Positions 48,081 through 58,315 of a stretch of DNA of 64,000 nt are shown here, in pieces (position 1 is the stretch's first letter; the number at the start of each line of letters is the position of its first letter). Made by a program: the position numbers and the translations under genes. Where the stretch lies: NCBI RefSeq assembly GCF_016482825.1, contig NZ_JAEMNV010000007.1:289920-353919 (forward strand), read 5' to 3'. The stretch comes from Antrihabitans stalagmiti. Its GTDB lineage: Bacteria > Actinomycetota > Actinomycetes > Mycobacteriales > Mycobacteriaceae. The notes beneath the pieces were generated by a model, which saw only the letters and a list, made by a program, of their open reading frames with translations, made no database searches and had not been told where the DNA came from.

Positions 48081-49559
48081 CTACCCCCGCTGCGCTGCCT
48101 CCTGCGCCTCGTGGGCCTGAGCGACCTGCTGCGGGGTGAAGCGGATGAACAGCGCGACAATGCCCGCGATCACGGCGCAGACCGCGCAGCCGACGAGTGA
48201 GAACGTGTAGCCCTCCCCCAGTGCGGCGAGTTCGGTCGGGTTCATGTCCACAGCCGCGCCGTTCGTGCCGCCGAGCGACAACGTCCGCGACGTGGCCATC
48301 GCGCCGACGACCGAAAGCGCAAGCGGACCGCCGAGGGTCTGCGCGACCTGCGCGATGGCCGTGAGTGGGCCGATCTCGGCGGGTCCGACACCAGCGACCG
48401 CACAGAGCGGCAACGGAACGACCGCGAGCCCTACGCCGAACCCGATGCCGATGACCAGCACGAACAGGTTTCCGAAGTAGGTCGCCGTGCCGTCGAGCGT
48501 CGATCCGTACAGCAACCCGGGGACCATGATCAGGGCACCGGCGACGACCAGCCAGCGCGGCTGGATGTGTACGGCGAGCTTCGACGACACGAATGCGGCA
48601 CTGCCGAGACCGACCGCGAACGGAATGAACGCCAGGCCTGCCTTGAGCGGTGAATAACCGAGGATGTCCTGCACGAACAATGCGACGTAGGCGGCCATAC
48701 AGAAAATGACGGCACTGGCGAAGAAGATGGCGATGAAGGTCGCGACGCGATCGCGGTCCTTGAACAACGAGAACGGCAGCAGCGGATTGTCGGCCGTGCG
48801 CTCGACTGCGAGGAACATGCCGAGCAAGGCGAAACCGGCGATCAGGCTGCCGATCACGGCCGGCGATGCCCAGCCCATCTCGGGTCCTTCGCTGATGCCG
48901 AAGACGATCGCCGTGCAGCCGAGCGTCGCGAGAACAGCGCCCGGAATGTCGAGGGACAGCCGCTCGTGTGCGGTCTCGCGAAGCGCGACGACAGCGAGCG
49001 CGACGATGGCGATGCCGATCGGGACGTTGATGAGGAAGATCCAGCGCCACGAGAACTCGGTGAGCGCGCCGCCGATGATCAGGCCCGCGATCGACCCGAT
49101 ACCGGTCATCGCCGCGAAAACCGCGATCGCCTGATTGCGGACCGGACCCGGCGCGAACGTCGTGGCAACCAGCGCGAAGGCGGTCGGCGACGCGATCGCA
49201 GCACCTGTTCCCTGGAGGGCGCGAGCCGCGACGAGCGTGGCTTCGTTGAAGGCGAGGCCGCACAGCAGCGACGACACCGTGAACAGCGATACGCCTGCGA
49301 TGAACATCTTCTTGCGACCGAAGGCGTCGCCGATTCGGCCGCCGAGCAGCATCAGCCCGCCGAATGCGAGGGCGTACGACGTCAGCACCCAGTTGCGGCC
49401 AGCGTCACTGAGACCGAGGTCGTCCTGCAGCCGGGCGAGCGCCAGATTGGCGACCGTTCCGTCGAGCACGACCATCAATTGCAGGCCACTGAGCACGATC
49501 AGGGCGAGCCCGAAGGCTCGGTCGGTCACCGGGTATTTCACGTCGCTGTGGTCTGACAC
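48081..49559 (-). CDS. MFS transporter, DHA2/EmrB-QacA type
   Basis: 492 residues, about fourteen membrane helices. VLDGTVANLALARLQDDLGLSDAGRNWVLTSYALAFGG near helix 1-2, motif A GGRIGDAFGRKKMF, and motif C-like GPLALSVVGA; proton-driven export of drugs or metabolites predicted. Unlike the exporter at 40637, it is intact. Start GTG 49559. It ends 11 bp from the convergent yaaA stop, and follows the siroheme gene on the same strand only after an 11-bp gap, so it is probably read with it. Confidence 0.9.
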   Translation of the reverse strand: MSDHSDVKYPVTDRAFGLALIVLSGLQLMVVLDGTVANLALARLQDDLGLSDAGRNWVLTSYALAFGGLMLLGGRIGDAFGRKKMFIAGVSLFTVSSLLCGLAFNEATLVAARALQGTGAAIASPTAFALVATTFAPGPVRNQAIAVFAAMTGIGSIAGLIIGGALTEFSWRWIFLINVPIGIAIVALAVVALRETAHERLSLDIPGAVLATLGCTAIVFGISEGPEMGWASPAVIGSLIAGFALLGMFLAVERTADNPLLPFSLFKDRDRVATFIAIFFASAVIFCMAAYVALFVQDILGYSPLKAGLAFIPFAVGLGSAAFVSSKLAVHIQPRWLVVAGALIMVPGLLYGSTLDGTATYFGNLFVLVIGIGFGVGLAVVPLPLCAVAGVGPAEIGPLTAIAQVAQTLGGPLALSVVGAMATSRTLSLGGTNGAAVDMNPTELAALGEGYTFSLVGCAVCAVIAGIVALFIRFTPQQVAQAHEAQEAAQRG

Positions 49560-49570
49560 GGTGGTTGACG

Positions 49571-50839
49571 TTACTGCGCGTCGCTGGAGAAACCAGCCAC
49601 CGACCCGATCACGACGATGGCGGGCGGCCGAATGTTCTGCTCACGCACGCGCGCCGCGACGGTCGCGAGGTCGGCCCGAAGGACACGTTGCGTCCGCAGC
49701 GTTCCTTCCTGAACGACCGTCGCAGGAGTCTCGGCGGCCCGACCTCCCGCGATCAACACGTCGGCGAACTGCCCGATCCGCTCGACCGCCATCAGCAGCA
49801 CAAGCGTGCCTTTCAGCTTTGCCAGCGCCGACCAGTCGACAAGGGAATCCGGGTGGTCCGGTGCGACGTGTCCGCTGACGACGACGAACTCGTGTGTCAC
49901 GCCTCGGTGCGTAACGGGGATACCGGCTGCTGATGGCACCGAGATCGCACTGGTGATCCCTGGCACAACCGTCACCGGCACGCCCGCCGCGACGCACGCT
50001 TCCAGTTCTTCGAAACCCCGACCGAACACATAGGGGTCGCCGCCTTTGAGCCGAACGACGAACTTCCCTGCTTTCGCTCCGTCGATCAGCGCCTGGTTGA
50101 TCGCTTCCTGCGCCATCGCGCGGCCGTACGGAATCTTGGCGGCGTCGATCACCTCGACGTGCGGACCCAGTTCGGCGAGCAATTCCGGCGGCGCGAGCCG
50201 ATCGGCGACGACGATGTCGGCACGGGCGAGCAGGCGCCTGCCACGAACGGTGATGAGGTCGGGATCACCGGGTCCACCGCCGATGAGGGCAACGCCTGGT
50301 TCGACGGGTTCGGTGTTGTCGGTGACAACCCCGGCTTGCAACGCTTCGAGCACGGCTGTTCGGACGGCGGCCGAACGGCGATGCTGGCCACCGGCAAGGA
50401 AGCCCATCGTGAGTCCGTCGTAGTGGGCGCTTGCGGGCGTCACGGCAGTGCCGAGGCGAGCGATGTCCGCGCGGACGCAGAACACTCGACGACGTTCGGC
50501 TTCGGCGACGATGGCTGCGTTGGTCTCCGGTTCGTCGGTGGAGGCAATCGCGTACCAGGCATCGGCGAGGTCGCCGTCGCGGTAGGGCCGGAGTTCGACG
50601 GTGATCTGGCCTGCGGTTGCCATACCTTCAACCGCAGGTGTCACGACACGACTGATCACATGAACCTTGGCGCCAGAGGAGACGAGGAGTCCGAGCCGCC
50701 GCTGGGCGACGGTGCCACCGCCGACAACGACGACGCGCCGGTCGGTGAGGTTCAAGCCGACCAGATAGTTCGTCTCGTCGGCAGTAACGTCGGTGGGCTC
50801 GTGGTTGGGCTCGTCAGCTGGCTGGGTCTCGGGCAACAC
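49571..50839 (-). CDS. cysG: Bifunctional precorrin-2 dehydrogenase / uroporphyrinogen-III C-methyltransferase
   Basis: 422 residues. The N-terminal dehydrogenase/ferrochelatase domain has VVVVGGGTVAQRRLGLLVSSGA (NAD loop); the C-terminal SUMT domain has LIGGGPGDPDLITVRGRRLLARADIVVADRL, VRLKGGDPYVFGRGFEE and VVPGITSAISVPSAAGIPVTHRG. It makes precorrin-2 and sirohydrochlorin for siroheme (nitrite and sulfite reductases) and cobalamin. From memory equals Rv2847c in the same cob cluster. Start GTG 50839; 3 bp from the CobE-like stop, so co-transcribed. Confidence 0.93.
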   Translation of the reverse strand: MLPETQPADEPNHEPTDVTADETNYLVGLNLTDRRVVVVGGGTVAQRRLGLLVSSGAKVHVISRVVTPAVEGMATAGQITVELRPYRDGDLADAWYAIASTDEPETNAAIVAEAERRRVFCVRADIARLGTAVTPASAHYDGLTMGFLAGGQHRRSAAVRTAVLEALQAGVVTDNTEPVEPGVALIGGGPGDPDLITVRGRRLLARADIVVADRLAPPELLAELGPHVEVIDAAKIPYGRAMAQEAINQALIDGAKAGKFVVRLKGGDPYVFGRGFEELEACVAAGVPVTVVPGITSAISVPSAAGIPVTHRGVTHEFVVVSGHVAPDHPDSLVDWSALAKLKGTLVLLMAVERIGQFADVLIAGGRAAETPATVVQEGTLRTQRVLRADLATVAARVREQNIRPPAIVVIGSVAGFSSDAQ

Positions 50840-50842
50840 GGC

Positions 50843-51205
50843 TCAGACATTACGGGCAGCAGCGACGACGACACCATTCACCACACGCTTCGCGACAACC
50901 AGCTGACCGTGCCCGGACGCGAGTAGCGCCGCGGCTTCGGCCACGCTCGGTGTGCCGAGTGCGTCCTGCACCCGTGTCGACGGGGATTCGACGTCGACCT
51001 CGGCCAGCTCGCCCGGATCGAAAGCAACGATGAATACTCCCAAAGTCGCTGCTGCAGTGCGCAACCCAAGATCCGCCGCTCTGCGATCCATGGTTGCCAG
51101 ACAACGGATCGGTTCGTCGCCGACCGCAACTGCTATTGCGTCGAGTATTGCTGCGGCTTCGGTCGACGGCCGCAGACCCAAGCCGACGACGAGGTCAGCC
51201 GCCAC
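50843..51205 (-). CDS. Cobalamin biosynthesis protein, CobE/CbiG C-terminal domain
   Basis: 120 residues: DLVVGLGLRPSTEAAAILDAIAVAV at the start, then FDPGELAEVDVESPSTRVQDALGTPSVAEAAALLAS and KRVVNGVVVAAARNV. These match the small CobE/CbiG_C domain which in corrin synthesis helps open or handle the precorrin ring; here free-standing. The GTG at 51205 overlaps cobB's stop by 11 nt. A longer open frame upstream lies within cobB and is not used. Confidence 0.82.
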   Translation of the reverse strand: MAADLVVGLGLRPSTEAAAILDAIAVAVGDEPIRCLATMDRRAADLGLRTAAATLGVFIVAFDPGELAEVDVESPSTRVQDALGTPSVAEAAALLASGHGQLVVAKRVVNGVVVAAARNV

Positions 51206-52580
51206 GGCGTGGGTGGCTGAAAGCCGCTGCGGCGCCCACGAATCGGCGTACCGCAGAGGCATTGCCGGCGGGGTGCGTATGCAGATAGGACGCGTGGACG
51301 TTGGCGCTCGCGAACCCTTCGCGGACGACCTCACCATGGTCCTTGCGCCAGCCCCATGCTGGGATCGATGCTCCGGTGCCGACCAATTCGGTGCGGTGGA
51401 ACTCGTGTCCAGTCACCCGCTCGCCTGCTGTCCAGAGCGGCGAATCGGACAGTGCGACAGCGTCGCGGTAACCGAGCGTGAGCCGCGGGCCGAACTTTGC
51501 TTCGACGTCGACGACGCCTGCCATCGGATGGCCGTCGAGGCTGGCGGCGAGATACAGCAGGCCGGCACACTCCGCATGCACGGGCATCCCCGCGTCGGCG
51601 AAACTCCGGACCTGTTGACGCAGCACCACATTGGCCGACAGGGCCGCGGCGTGCTCCTCGGGAAATCCGCCGGGCAGGACGAGACCTCCTGTGTCGTCGG
51701 GCAATTCGTCGAGCAGTGGGTCGAAGGTCACGACCTCCGCGCCTGCTGCCTCTAGCAGTTCGCGATGTTCTGCGTAGCCGAACGTGAAGGCAGCCCCACC
51801 GCCGATCGCAATCCGCGGCGCCGCCGATACCGCATCACCAACTGCCGCAGCGGGATCCCATTGCGGCCCGGTGACGCCACCGAGCGCAAGTCCGGCGATG
51901 GCTTCCACATCGACGTGTGCGGCAACGAGCGCAGTCATGGCGTCGACGGCGTCGACCGCTTCGGTACCGTGTTCGATCGCCGGAATCAATCCGAGATGTC
52001 GTGAGGGAACTGCCAATTCGGCCATCCGCGGTAGCGCACCCAACACGGGCAGACCGACGCGGGCCGCCGCGTCGCGAAGCACCTGCTCGTGCCGTGGACT
52101 GCCGACGCGATTGAGGATCACACCACCGAGACGCACGTTCGGATCGAAGGTGGCAAACCCGTGCAGCAACGCCGCAAGGCTCTGGCTGTGTCCGCGCACA
52201 TCGACGACGAGCACAACCGGCGCACCGAGCAGGGCCGCAACCTGAGCGGTGGATCCTGCGGCGGTCGGGTCGGGTGACGAGGGATCGATTTTTCCGTCGA
52301 ACAGGCCCATCACACCTTCGACGACCGCGATGTCGCACCCACGCGAGCCGTACCGAAACAACGGACCGATCAGATCCGCGCCGACGAGTACCGGATCCAG
52401 GTTGCGCCCCGGCCGACCGCTGGCCAGCGCGTGGTAACCGGGATCGATGTAGTCGGGACCGACCTTGAACGGGGCGACGGTGCGGCCGGCCAGCCGCAGT
52501 GCACCCATCAAACCCGTTGCCACCGTGGTCTTTCCGCTCCCGGATGCGGGTGCGGCGATTACGATCGACGGCGTCACCAC
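51195..52580 (-). CDS. cobB: Cobyrinate / hydrogenobyrinate a,c-diamide synthase
   Basis: 461 residues. ATP-binding P-loop IVIAAPASGSGKTTVATGL, GPDYIDPGYHALASGRPGRNLD, VEGVMGLFDGK, and a C-terminal type-1 glutamine amidotransferase with HAECAGLLYLAASLDG (nucleophile Cys) and the His in NVHASYLHTHPAG. It amidates the a and c side chains of the corrin with glutamine and ATP. Start at GTG 52580 or the adjacent GTG 52577, 7 bp after cobO. Confidence 0.94.
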   Translation of the reverse strand: MVTPSIVIAAPASGSGKTTVATGLMGALRLAGRTVAPFKVGPDYIDPGYHALASGRPGRNLDPVLVGADLIGPLFRYGSRGCDIAVVEGVMGLFDGKIDPSSPDPTAAGSTAQVAALLGAPVVLVVDVRGHSQSLAALLHGFATFDPNVRLGGVILNRVGSPRHEQVLRDAAARVGLPVLGALPRMAELAVPSRHLGLIPAIEHGTEAVDAVDAMTALVAAHVDVEAIAGLALGGVTGPQWDPAAAVGDAVSAAPRIAIGGGAAFTFGYAEHRELLEAAGAEVVTFDPLLDELPDDTGGLVLPGGFPEEHAAALSANVVLRQQVRSFADAGMPVHAECAGLLYLAASLDGHPMAGVVDVEAKFGPRLTLGYRDAVALSDSPLWTAGERVTGHEFHRTELVGTGASIPAWGWRKDHGEVVREGFASANVHASYLHTHPAGNASAVRRFVGAAAAFSHPRRGG

Positions 52581-52587
52581 TCCCGTG

Positions 52588-53208
52588 TCACCATTCGATG
52601 CCCCGTTGGCCCTTCCGCCCGGCATCCATCGGATGCTTCACCTTCGTCATTCCGGTGACGAGGTCGGCGGCGTCGATCAAGGCTTGCGGCGCGTCACGGC
52701 CGGTGATGACGACGTGCTGATTGCCGGGGCGATCACGCAGGGTTCGGACCACATCGGCCACGTCGACCCAGCCCCACTTCAGCGGATAGGTGAATTCGTC
52801 GAGTACATAGAACCGATGCGCCTGCGTTTCGAGGCGGCGGGCAATCTCCTGCCACCCTTCCGCGGCGGCTGCTGCGTGGTCGTCGTCGCTGCCCTTCTTA
52901 CGGGTCCACGACCAACCCTCACCCATCTTGTGCCACTCCACCGCACCGCCGACACCGTTCTCGGTGTGCAGCTGCCCCAGTGTGCGAAAGGCGGCCTCTT
53001 CGCCGACCTTCCATTTGGCACTCTTCACGAATTGGAACACGCCGACGTCGAAGCCTTGGTTCCACGCCCGCAACGCCATTCCGAACGCAGCCGTAGATTT
53101 CCCTTTGCCTTCACCGGTGTGGACGGCGAGTACGGGCAGATTTCGGCGCTGTCGCGTCGTCAGACCGTCGTCGGGGACGCTGTCGGGAAGTGGAACACCC
53201 TTCGGCAT
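52588..53208 (-). CDS. cobO: Cob(I)yrinic acid a,c-diamide adenosyltransferase
   Basis: 206 residues. VHTGEGKGKSTAAFGMALRAWNQG is the CobO/BtuR P-loop, FVKSAKWKVGEE and YVLDEFTYPLKWGWVDVADV the rest of the family core. It transfers the 5'-deoxyadenosyl group of ATP to Co(I). It starts 1 bp after the chelatase stop and 7 bp before cobB; all read in one direction as a tight cob operon. No cobalamin riboswitch was seen upstream. Confidence 0.95.
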   Translation of the reverse strand: MPKGVPLPDSVPDDGLTTRQRRNLPVLAVHTGEGKGKSTAAFGMALRAWNQGFDVGVFQFVKSAKWKVGEEAAFRTLGQLHTENGVGGAVEWHKMGEGWSWTRKKGSDDDHAAAAAEGWQEIARRLETQAHRFYVLDEFTYPLKWGWVDVADVVRTLRDRPGNQHVVITGRDAPQALIDAADLVTGMTKVKHPMDAGRKGQRGIEW

Positions 53209-53209
53209 G

Positions 53210-55138
53210 TCAGGCCACCGAACGCGCTACGCCGGCGACGCTCTTGGCCGTCAACTCCGACAGTTGCAGACAGGTCCCGCCGAGATCACGCGCAAGTTCG
53301 GCAGCAAGACCGAGCCGGACCATGCCCTGTTCGCAATCCACGACGACCGATGCGACGCCTGCCTGTGCAAGCAGTCCCGCAGCGAATTTGGCGCGACGCA
53401 CCGGTTCGACTCCGCCCGTTGCGCGGCCGTCGGTGAGCAGAACAACCAGCGAACGCCGTTGCGGATCGCGTACCCGCTCTCGAAGTACAACGTCGTGAGC
53501 GCGCAGAAGTCCCTGAGCCAGCGGCGTTTTCCCACCCGACGTAACGCCCGCCAGCCGTCGAACAGCGATGTCGACCGACGACGTCGGCGGCAGGACGAGT
53601 GTCGCTTCCGCACCCCGGACAGTGATCACGGCAACTTTGTCGCGGCGCTGGTAGGCGTCGCGAAGCAGTGCGACGACAGCGCCGGTGACGGCAGCAAGAC
53701 GATTGCGCGCCGCCATCGATCCCGACGCATCGACGACGAAGACCACCAGGTTGCCTTCGCGCCCCTCGCGATAGGCACCGCGCAGGTCGCCCGGTTCGAA
53801 GACCATCCGGCCACCGACGCGACCGCGTGCGTACTGATGCCGCGCCGCCTCGAAGAGGGTACCGAGCAGATGAAAACCTTTGCCGCGCTCCGTAGTCGGA
53901 CGAACTACCCGACCGTGCCCGCCTTGCGATCGCGAACGCCGACCGGGTGCTCCTTCGCCTACACCTGGCACCGTCAGATGTCGCGGTTTGGCCGATGCGA
54001 GCGGGGTCTGCGGGCGAGTTTCGCTCTGGGCGGGCGTCTTTCGCGTCTCGCCACCACCTGGACCGGCACCGTCGGGACCGGCTGGATCGTCGTCCGGACC
54101 ATCGGTGTCGCTCGGTGAGTCTGCCTGCTGCGAATCCTGCGGAGTCTCGGCGGTTTCCGCCTCGACATCTTGCGCCGCCTGATCCATCGCATCGTCGAGT
54201 TGCTGCGGATCGAGACCGGGCTCGTCGAACGGATCACGCCGACGCCGATGGGGTAGAGCAAGTTCGGCCGCAACCCGAACGTCTTCTTCGGCGACCGCGG
54301 TCGCCCCACGCCAGGCTGCGTGTGCGGTCGCTGTCCGTGCGACAACGAGGTCCGCACGCATACCGTCGACATCGAAGGACGCACACAGCGACGCGATCCG
54401 ACGAAGTTCGTTGTCGCTCAACTCGATTGCGTCGAGAGAGTCGCGCGCGGCGACGATCTGCTCCGCGAGCAGGCGATCCTCTTCCGCGTAGGAGGCGGCG
54501 AACGCGTCCGGGTCGCGTTCGTAGTCGAGGCGACGCCGGACCACCTGCATCCGGACCTCGACCTCGCGTGACGCGACGACGTCGACCGCCAATCCGAACC
54601 GATCGAGCAACTGCGGGCGTAGCTCCCCCTCCTCGGGATTCATCGTCCCGACGAGCACGAATTGCGCTGGGTGCGAATGGGATACGCCGTCACGCTCGAT
54701 GTGTACGCGACCCATCGCGGCGGCGTCCAACAGCACGTCGACCAGGTGGTCGTGCAGCAGGTTCACCTCGTCGACGTAGAGGACGCCGTGATGCGCCGCG
54801 GCAAGTAGGCCAGGCTGAAATGCCTGCTCGCCGTTGCGAAGTACCTTCTCCAGGTCGAGCGATCCGACAACACGATCTTCGGTTGCTCCGACCGGAAGTT
54901 CGACCAACCTCGACCGTCGCGGTCCAGTTTCGCCCGCAACCGGCGGCAGCAGCGCAGCGAGAGCCCGCACTACCGTCGACTTCGCCGTGCCCTTTTCGCC
55001 CCGGACGAGCACACCGCCGATGCCGGGATGAACAGCGCACAATACGAGGGCGAGTCGCAAGCGGTCTTGCCCGACAACAGCGCTGAAGGGGAAGCCCGCC
55101 TCGTTACCGGTGCGGACCTTTGTTTCAGTACCCGCCAC
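53210..55138 (-). CDS. Magnesium/cobalt chelatase, fused I-D type subunit
   Basis: 642 residues. AAA+ part: [22 protein letters not shown] (Walker A), [23 protein letters not shown] (Walker B), [20 protein letters not shown] (sensor 1/arg finger). Then an acidic Pro/Asp/Gly linker (about 345-425), then a VWA domain with the MIDAS motif [12 protein letters not shown] and LTDGRATGG. This BchI-BchD fusion occurs in non-photosynthetic actinobacteria next to cobO (Rv2850c); cobalt insertion for B12 is likely but not proven. GTG 55138 overlaps the GNAT gene by 14 nt. Confidence 0.88.
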   Translation of the reverse strand: MAGTETKVRTGNEAGFPFSAVVGQDRLRLALVLCAVHPGIGGVLVRGEKGTAKSTVVRALAALLPPVAGETGPRRSRLVELPVGATEDRVVGSLDLEKVLRNGEQAFQPGLLAAAHHGVLYVDEVNLLHDHLVDVLLDAAAMGRVHIERDGVSHSHPAQFVLVGTMNPEEGELRPQLLDRFGLAVDVVASREVEVRMQVVRRRLDYERDPDAFAASYAEEDRLLAEQIVAARDSLDAIELSDNELRRIASLCASFDVDGMRADLVVARTATAHAAWRGATAVAEEDVRVAAELALPHRRRRDPFDEPGLDPQQLDDAMDQAAQDVEAETAETPQDSQQADSPSDTDGPDDDPAGPDGAGPGGGETRKTPAQSETRPQTPLASAKPRHLTVPGVGEGAPGRRSRSQGGHGRVVRPTTERGKGFHLLGTLFEAARHQYARGRVGGRMVFEPGDLRGAYREGREGNLVVFVVDASGSMAARNRLAAVTGAVVALLRDAYQRRDKVAVITVRGAEATLVLPPTSSVDIAVRRLAGVTSGGKTPLAQGLLRAHDVVLRERVRDPQRRSLVVLLTDGRATGGVEPVRRAKFAAGLLAQAGVASVVVDCEQGMVRLGLAAELARDLGGTCLQLSELTAKSVAGVARSVA

Positions 55139-55580
55139 GACGCATCGGCACGTGTGGAATGCCGTCTTCGACGAATTCTTCGCCGTCGTTGACGAATCCG
55201 TGCTTCGTGTACATGTCGACGAGGTAAGTCTGCGCATTGATCCGGCAGGTCGCCGCACCGACGTCGGCAAGAGCAGCCTTCAACAGACGGCTCGTATGGC
55301 CACGGCCACGCGCGGGTCGTGCCGTGCACAGCCGACCGATACGGAACGACTTCTCGCCGCCGTCGTGCTCTTCGAGCAGACGCAGCGTGCTGATGACCTG
55401 ACCGTCTTCTTCGAGCCAGAAGTGCCGCGTCTCCTGCTGGAGATCTTTACCGTCGAGTTCGGGATACGGACATGCCTGCTCGACGACGAACACCTCGACC
55501 CGCAGCTTCAACAGCTCGTAGAGCGTGCTGGTGCTCAGGTCATAGGACCAGGACCGATTGAGCGTTGCCGTTGCCATCAT
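55125..55580 (-). CDS. GNAT-family N-acetyltransferase (ElaA-like)
   Basis: 151 residues. [27 protein letters not shown] at the start is the ElaA signature; the acetyl-CoA loop is [20 protein letters not shown] (R-x-x-x-G-x-G/x-A). The substrate is unknown. Two adjacent ATGs (55580, 55577). It precedes the chelatase with an overlap and follows mqo by 13 bp, so these are co-transcribed. Confidence 0.88.
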   Translation of the reverse strand: MMATATLNRSWSYDLSTSTLYELLKLRVEVFVVEQACPYPELDGKDLQQETRHFWLEEDGQVISTLRLLEEHDGGEKSFRIGRLCTARPARGRGHTSRLLKAALADVGAATCRINAQTYLVDMYTKHGFVNDGEEFVEDGIPHVPMRRGGY

Positions 55581-55593
55581 GGCACCCTGACTA

Positions 55594-57147
55594 TCACACC
55601 GACGACGACTCTGCGAGTTCGGCCGACGATGCGCCACCTGCGGGTGCGTCGTCGACGAGCTGCAGCGTCTTGGAGGTGTAGGCCCATACTTCGTCGAAGA
55701 GGGTCGGGTTGTCGCTCAGCTGCACACCGAGCGACGGCACCATTTCCTTGAGCTTGGGCTCCCACGACTTGTACTGCGAGCCGAAGCAGTTCTTCAAGAC
55801 GTCGAGCATGGCCGTCACAGCGGTCGACGCTCCGGGCGATGCGCCTAGCAAGCCGGCGATACTTCCGTCTTCGGACGTGATCACGGCAGTGCCGAACTCG
55901 AGCACACCACCTGCGCCCTTACGGCGGATCACCTGGACCCGCTGACCGGCGGTGATCAGCTCCCAATCCTTGCCGAGCGCCTTCGGTACGAATTCCGACA
56001 GCGTCTCGACCCGGCCGTCGGCGGACTGCAGCAACTCGGTGATGAGGTACTTGGTCAGGCCGAATTCGGTCAGGCCGACGCCGACGAGCGACATCAGGTT
56101 GTTGGGACGGATCGACATCGGCAGGTCGGTCAGCTTGCCCTCTTTGAGGAACTTCGGCGTCCAGCCTGCGTACGGGCCGAACAGCAGGCCGGGCTTGTGG
56201 CCGATGACGCGGGTGTCGAGGTGCGGCACCGACATCGGCGGTGCACCGACTGCAGCCTTGCCGTAGACCTTCGCGCCGTGCTGGGAAATGAGGTCCGGAT
56301 TGGTGCACCGGAAGAACTGGCCGCTGACCGGGAATCCGCCGAACCCGGCGATTTCTTTGATTCCCGACTTCTGCAGCAGCGGTAGTGCGCCACCACCCGC
56401 GCCGACGAACACGAACTTCGCGTTGAGCGTGCGCTTCTTGCGGGTGCGGTTGTTGACGACCTTGACGTTCCAGCTGCCGTCGGACTGCTTGGTGATGTTG
56501 CGGACGTCGTGGCCGAAGTGGACCGTCCCGCCGTCTCCGATGTAGTTGATGAACTGCTTGGTCAGCGCGCCGAAGTCGACGTCGGTGCCACCTTCGCTCC
56601 AGTTGAGGGCGACGGGATCGGAGAAGTCACGACCCTTCGCCATCAGGGGCAGGCGCCGGCTGAACTCGTCGGGACTGTCGATGAACTCCATGCCGCGGAA
56701 CAACGTCTGATCTGCCAGCGCCTCGTAGCGCTTGCGCAGGTACTCGACGTTGTCGGCGCCGTGCACGAAGCTGACGTGCGGTATCGGGTTGATGAATTCT
56801 TTGGGGTTGCTGAGCACGCCGTTCTCGACCGCATGCGACCAGAACTGACGCGAAACCTGGAACTGCTCGTTGACGGTGATCGCCTTTGAGACGTCGACGG
56901 AACCGTCCGAATTCTGCGGGGTGTAGTTCAGCTCGCACAGCGCCGAGTGGCCGGTACCCGCGTTGTTCCACGGGTCCGAACTTTCCGCGGACGCCGCATC
57001 CAGGCGCTCGAACAAGGCAATGGACCAGTCCGGCTGCAGTTGGCGCAGCAGAGCGCCGAGCGTCGCACTCATGATGCCTGCACCGACGAGCACTACGTCG
57101 ACCTTCTGGTCGGACTTCTTATTCGAGACTGCAGCTGCGTTCGTCAC
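55594..57147 (-). CDS. mqo: Malate:quinone oxidoreductase
   Basis: 517 residues. FAD site [44 protein letters not shown], and [18 protein letters not shown] are Mqo signatures; ends with a Ser-rich tail. A peripheral membrane enzyme, it oxidises malate to oxaloacetate and feeds electrons to menaquinone, an FAD alternative to NAD-malate dehydrogenase in the TCA cycle. The GTG at 57147 is the only sensible start. Same location relative to mtr as in mycobacteria (Rv2852c). Confidence 0.96.
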   Translation of the reverse strand: MTNAAAVSNKKSDQKVDVVLVGAGIMSATLGALLRQLQPDWSIALFERLDAASAESSDPWNNAGTGHSALCELNYTPQNSDGSVDVSKAITVNEQFQVSRQFWSHAVENGVLSNPKEFINPIPHVSFVHGADNVEYLRKRYEALADQTLFRGMEFIDSPDEFSRRLPLMAKGRDFSDPVALNWSEGGTDVDFGALTKQFINYIGDGGTVHFGHDVRNITKQSDGSWNVKVVNNRTRKKRTLNAKFVFVGAGGGALPLLQKSGIKEIAGFGGFPVSGQFFRCTNPDLISQHGAKVYGKAAVGAPPMSVPHLDTRVIGHKPGLLFGPYAGWTPKFLKEGKLTDLPMSIRPNNLMSLVGVGLTEFGLTKYLITELLQSADGRVETLSEFVPKALGKDWELITAGQRVQVIRRKGAGGVLEFGTAVITSEDGSIAGLLGASPGASTAVTAMLDVLKNCFGSQYKSWEPKLKEMVPSLGVQLSDNPTLFDEVWAYTSKTLQLVDDAPAGGASSAELAESSSV

Positions 57148-57274
57148 TGGAGATTCGACTTCCTTGTCTTAGTAACTGGCAAGCCTGATCGGCTTTAGCG
57201 CGGGAGTTAGGTTACCCGGCGTTCACCATGTCCAATTGTGCGCCTCGCGATGGGCTGGACGGTGCCATTAGATT

Positions 57275-58315
57275 GTGAATGTGACGCAAAACCCTGAACC
57301 CGCGTCGGTTCGATCTGCATGGGTACCGGACATCCTCGGGGAGCGTTATCAGCAACGCACCATTCCGCTGGGTGACGATCCGGACGGTGAAGGGCTGATC
57401 GAGGCAACACTCGTCAGGTATTCCCCAACCGAGCCGGTTCAACCCGTCGCAGGCGGTCCAAGCGCGGCGCTCTACGTCCACGGTCGGTCCGACTACTTCT
57501 TCCAACGCCACATCGCAGAGCACTTCGCGGCTCGCGGTATGCGATTTTATGCTCTGGACCTGCGCAAATGCGGTCGATCCCAGCGTAAGAACCAGACCCC
57601 TCACTTCGTAAGCGACCTCGCCTATTACGACGTCGAACTGGAGGAGGCTGTGCGGATAGTCACAGCCGAGGTCGGCGGCGACCTACTGGTCACAGGCCAT
57701 TCGACGGGCGGGTTGATCGTGCCGCTGTGGCTGGACAGACGGCGCCGCAACGGCCACACCACCGGCGTCGCGGGCATCGTCCTCAACAGTCCATGGTTCG
57801 ACCTACAGGGTCCCGCCTATCTGCGCAGCGTCGTCACCTCGGCCTTCATCGACGTCGCGGGTCGGTTCAGGGCGCTGTCCGCGATACCGGGAAAGAGCAT
57901 CGACACCTACGGGACCAGCATTCACGCCAGCGGTTACGGCGAATGGGACTTCGACCTCGAATGGAAGCCACTCGGCGGTTTTCCCGTCCGCTTCGGTTGG
58001 CTTCGTGCGGTTCGCCACGGTCACGCCAAGTTGCACCGTGGACTCGATGTCGGTGTTCCGACGCTGATTCTGCGTTCCAAGCTCAGTAGTTTCGCCAAGA
58101 AGTACGGTCCGGAGGTCGACGTCGCGGATGCGGTGCTCGACGTGAAGCAGATTCAACGTTGGGCGGGCTGCCTCGGCGACCGAACGACGGTGGTACCGAT
58201 CGAGGATGCCCGGCACGATGTGTTCCTCTCGGCACCACGGCCGTTGGCAAAGGCGTTTGCAGAACTCGACATGTGGCTCGATTGGCTGCAGGCTCACCGA
58301 CACAAGGAGACATGA
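57275..58315 (+). CDS. Alpha/beta-hydrolase (serine lipase-like)
   Basis: 346 residues. Oxyanion region ALYVHGRSDYFFQRHIAEHF, lid-proximal YALDLRKCGRS, nucleophile elbow VTGHSTGGLIVPLW with Ser about residue 149, Asp region near the end of a strand (TLILRSK), and His in IEDARHDVFLS. Monoacylglycerol-lipase/lysophospholipase type; substrate unknown. Corresponds to Rv2854, next to mycothione reductase. Its TGA overlaps the mtr ATG. GTG 57275 or GTG 57281 could be the start; it is divergent from mqo. Confidence 0.88.
   Translation: MNVTQNPEPASVRSAWVPDILGERYQQRTIPLGDDPDGEGLIEATLVRYSPTEPVQPVAGGPSAALYVHGRSDYFFQRHIAEHFAARGMRFYALDLRKCGRSQRKNQTPHFVSDLAYYDVELEEAVRIVTAEVGGDLLVTGHSTGGLIVPLWLDRRRRNGHTTGVAGIVLNSPWFDLQGPAYLRSVVTSAFIDVAGRFRALSAIPGKSIDTYGTSIHASGYGEWDFDLEWKPLGGFPVRFGWLRAVRHGHAKLHRGLDVGVPTLILRSKLSSFAKKYGPEVDVADAVLDVKQIQRWAGCLGDRTTVVPIEDARHDVFLSAPRPLAKAFAELDMWLDWLQAHRHKET

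Noticed and set aside
50840..53209. Possible cobalamin riboswitch in the cob cluster
   Set aside because: The genes are back to back with gaps of 0-7 bp and there is no room for, or sign of, a B12-box leader.
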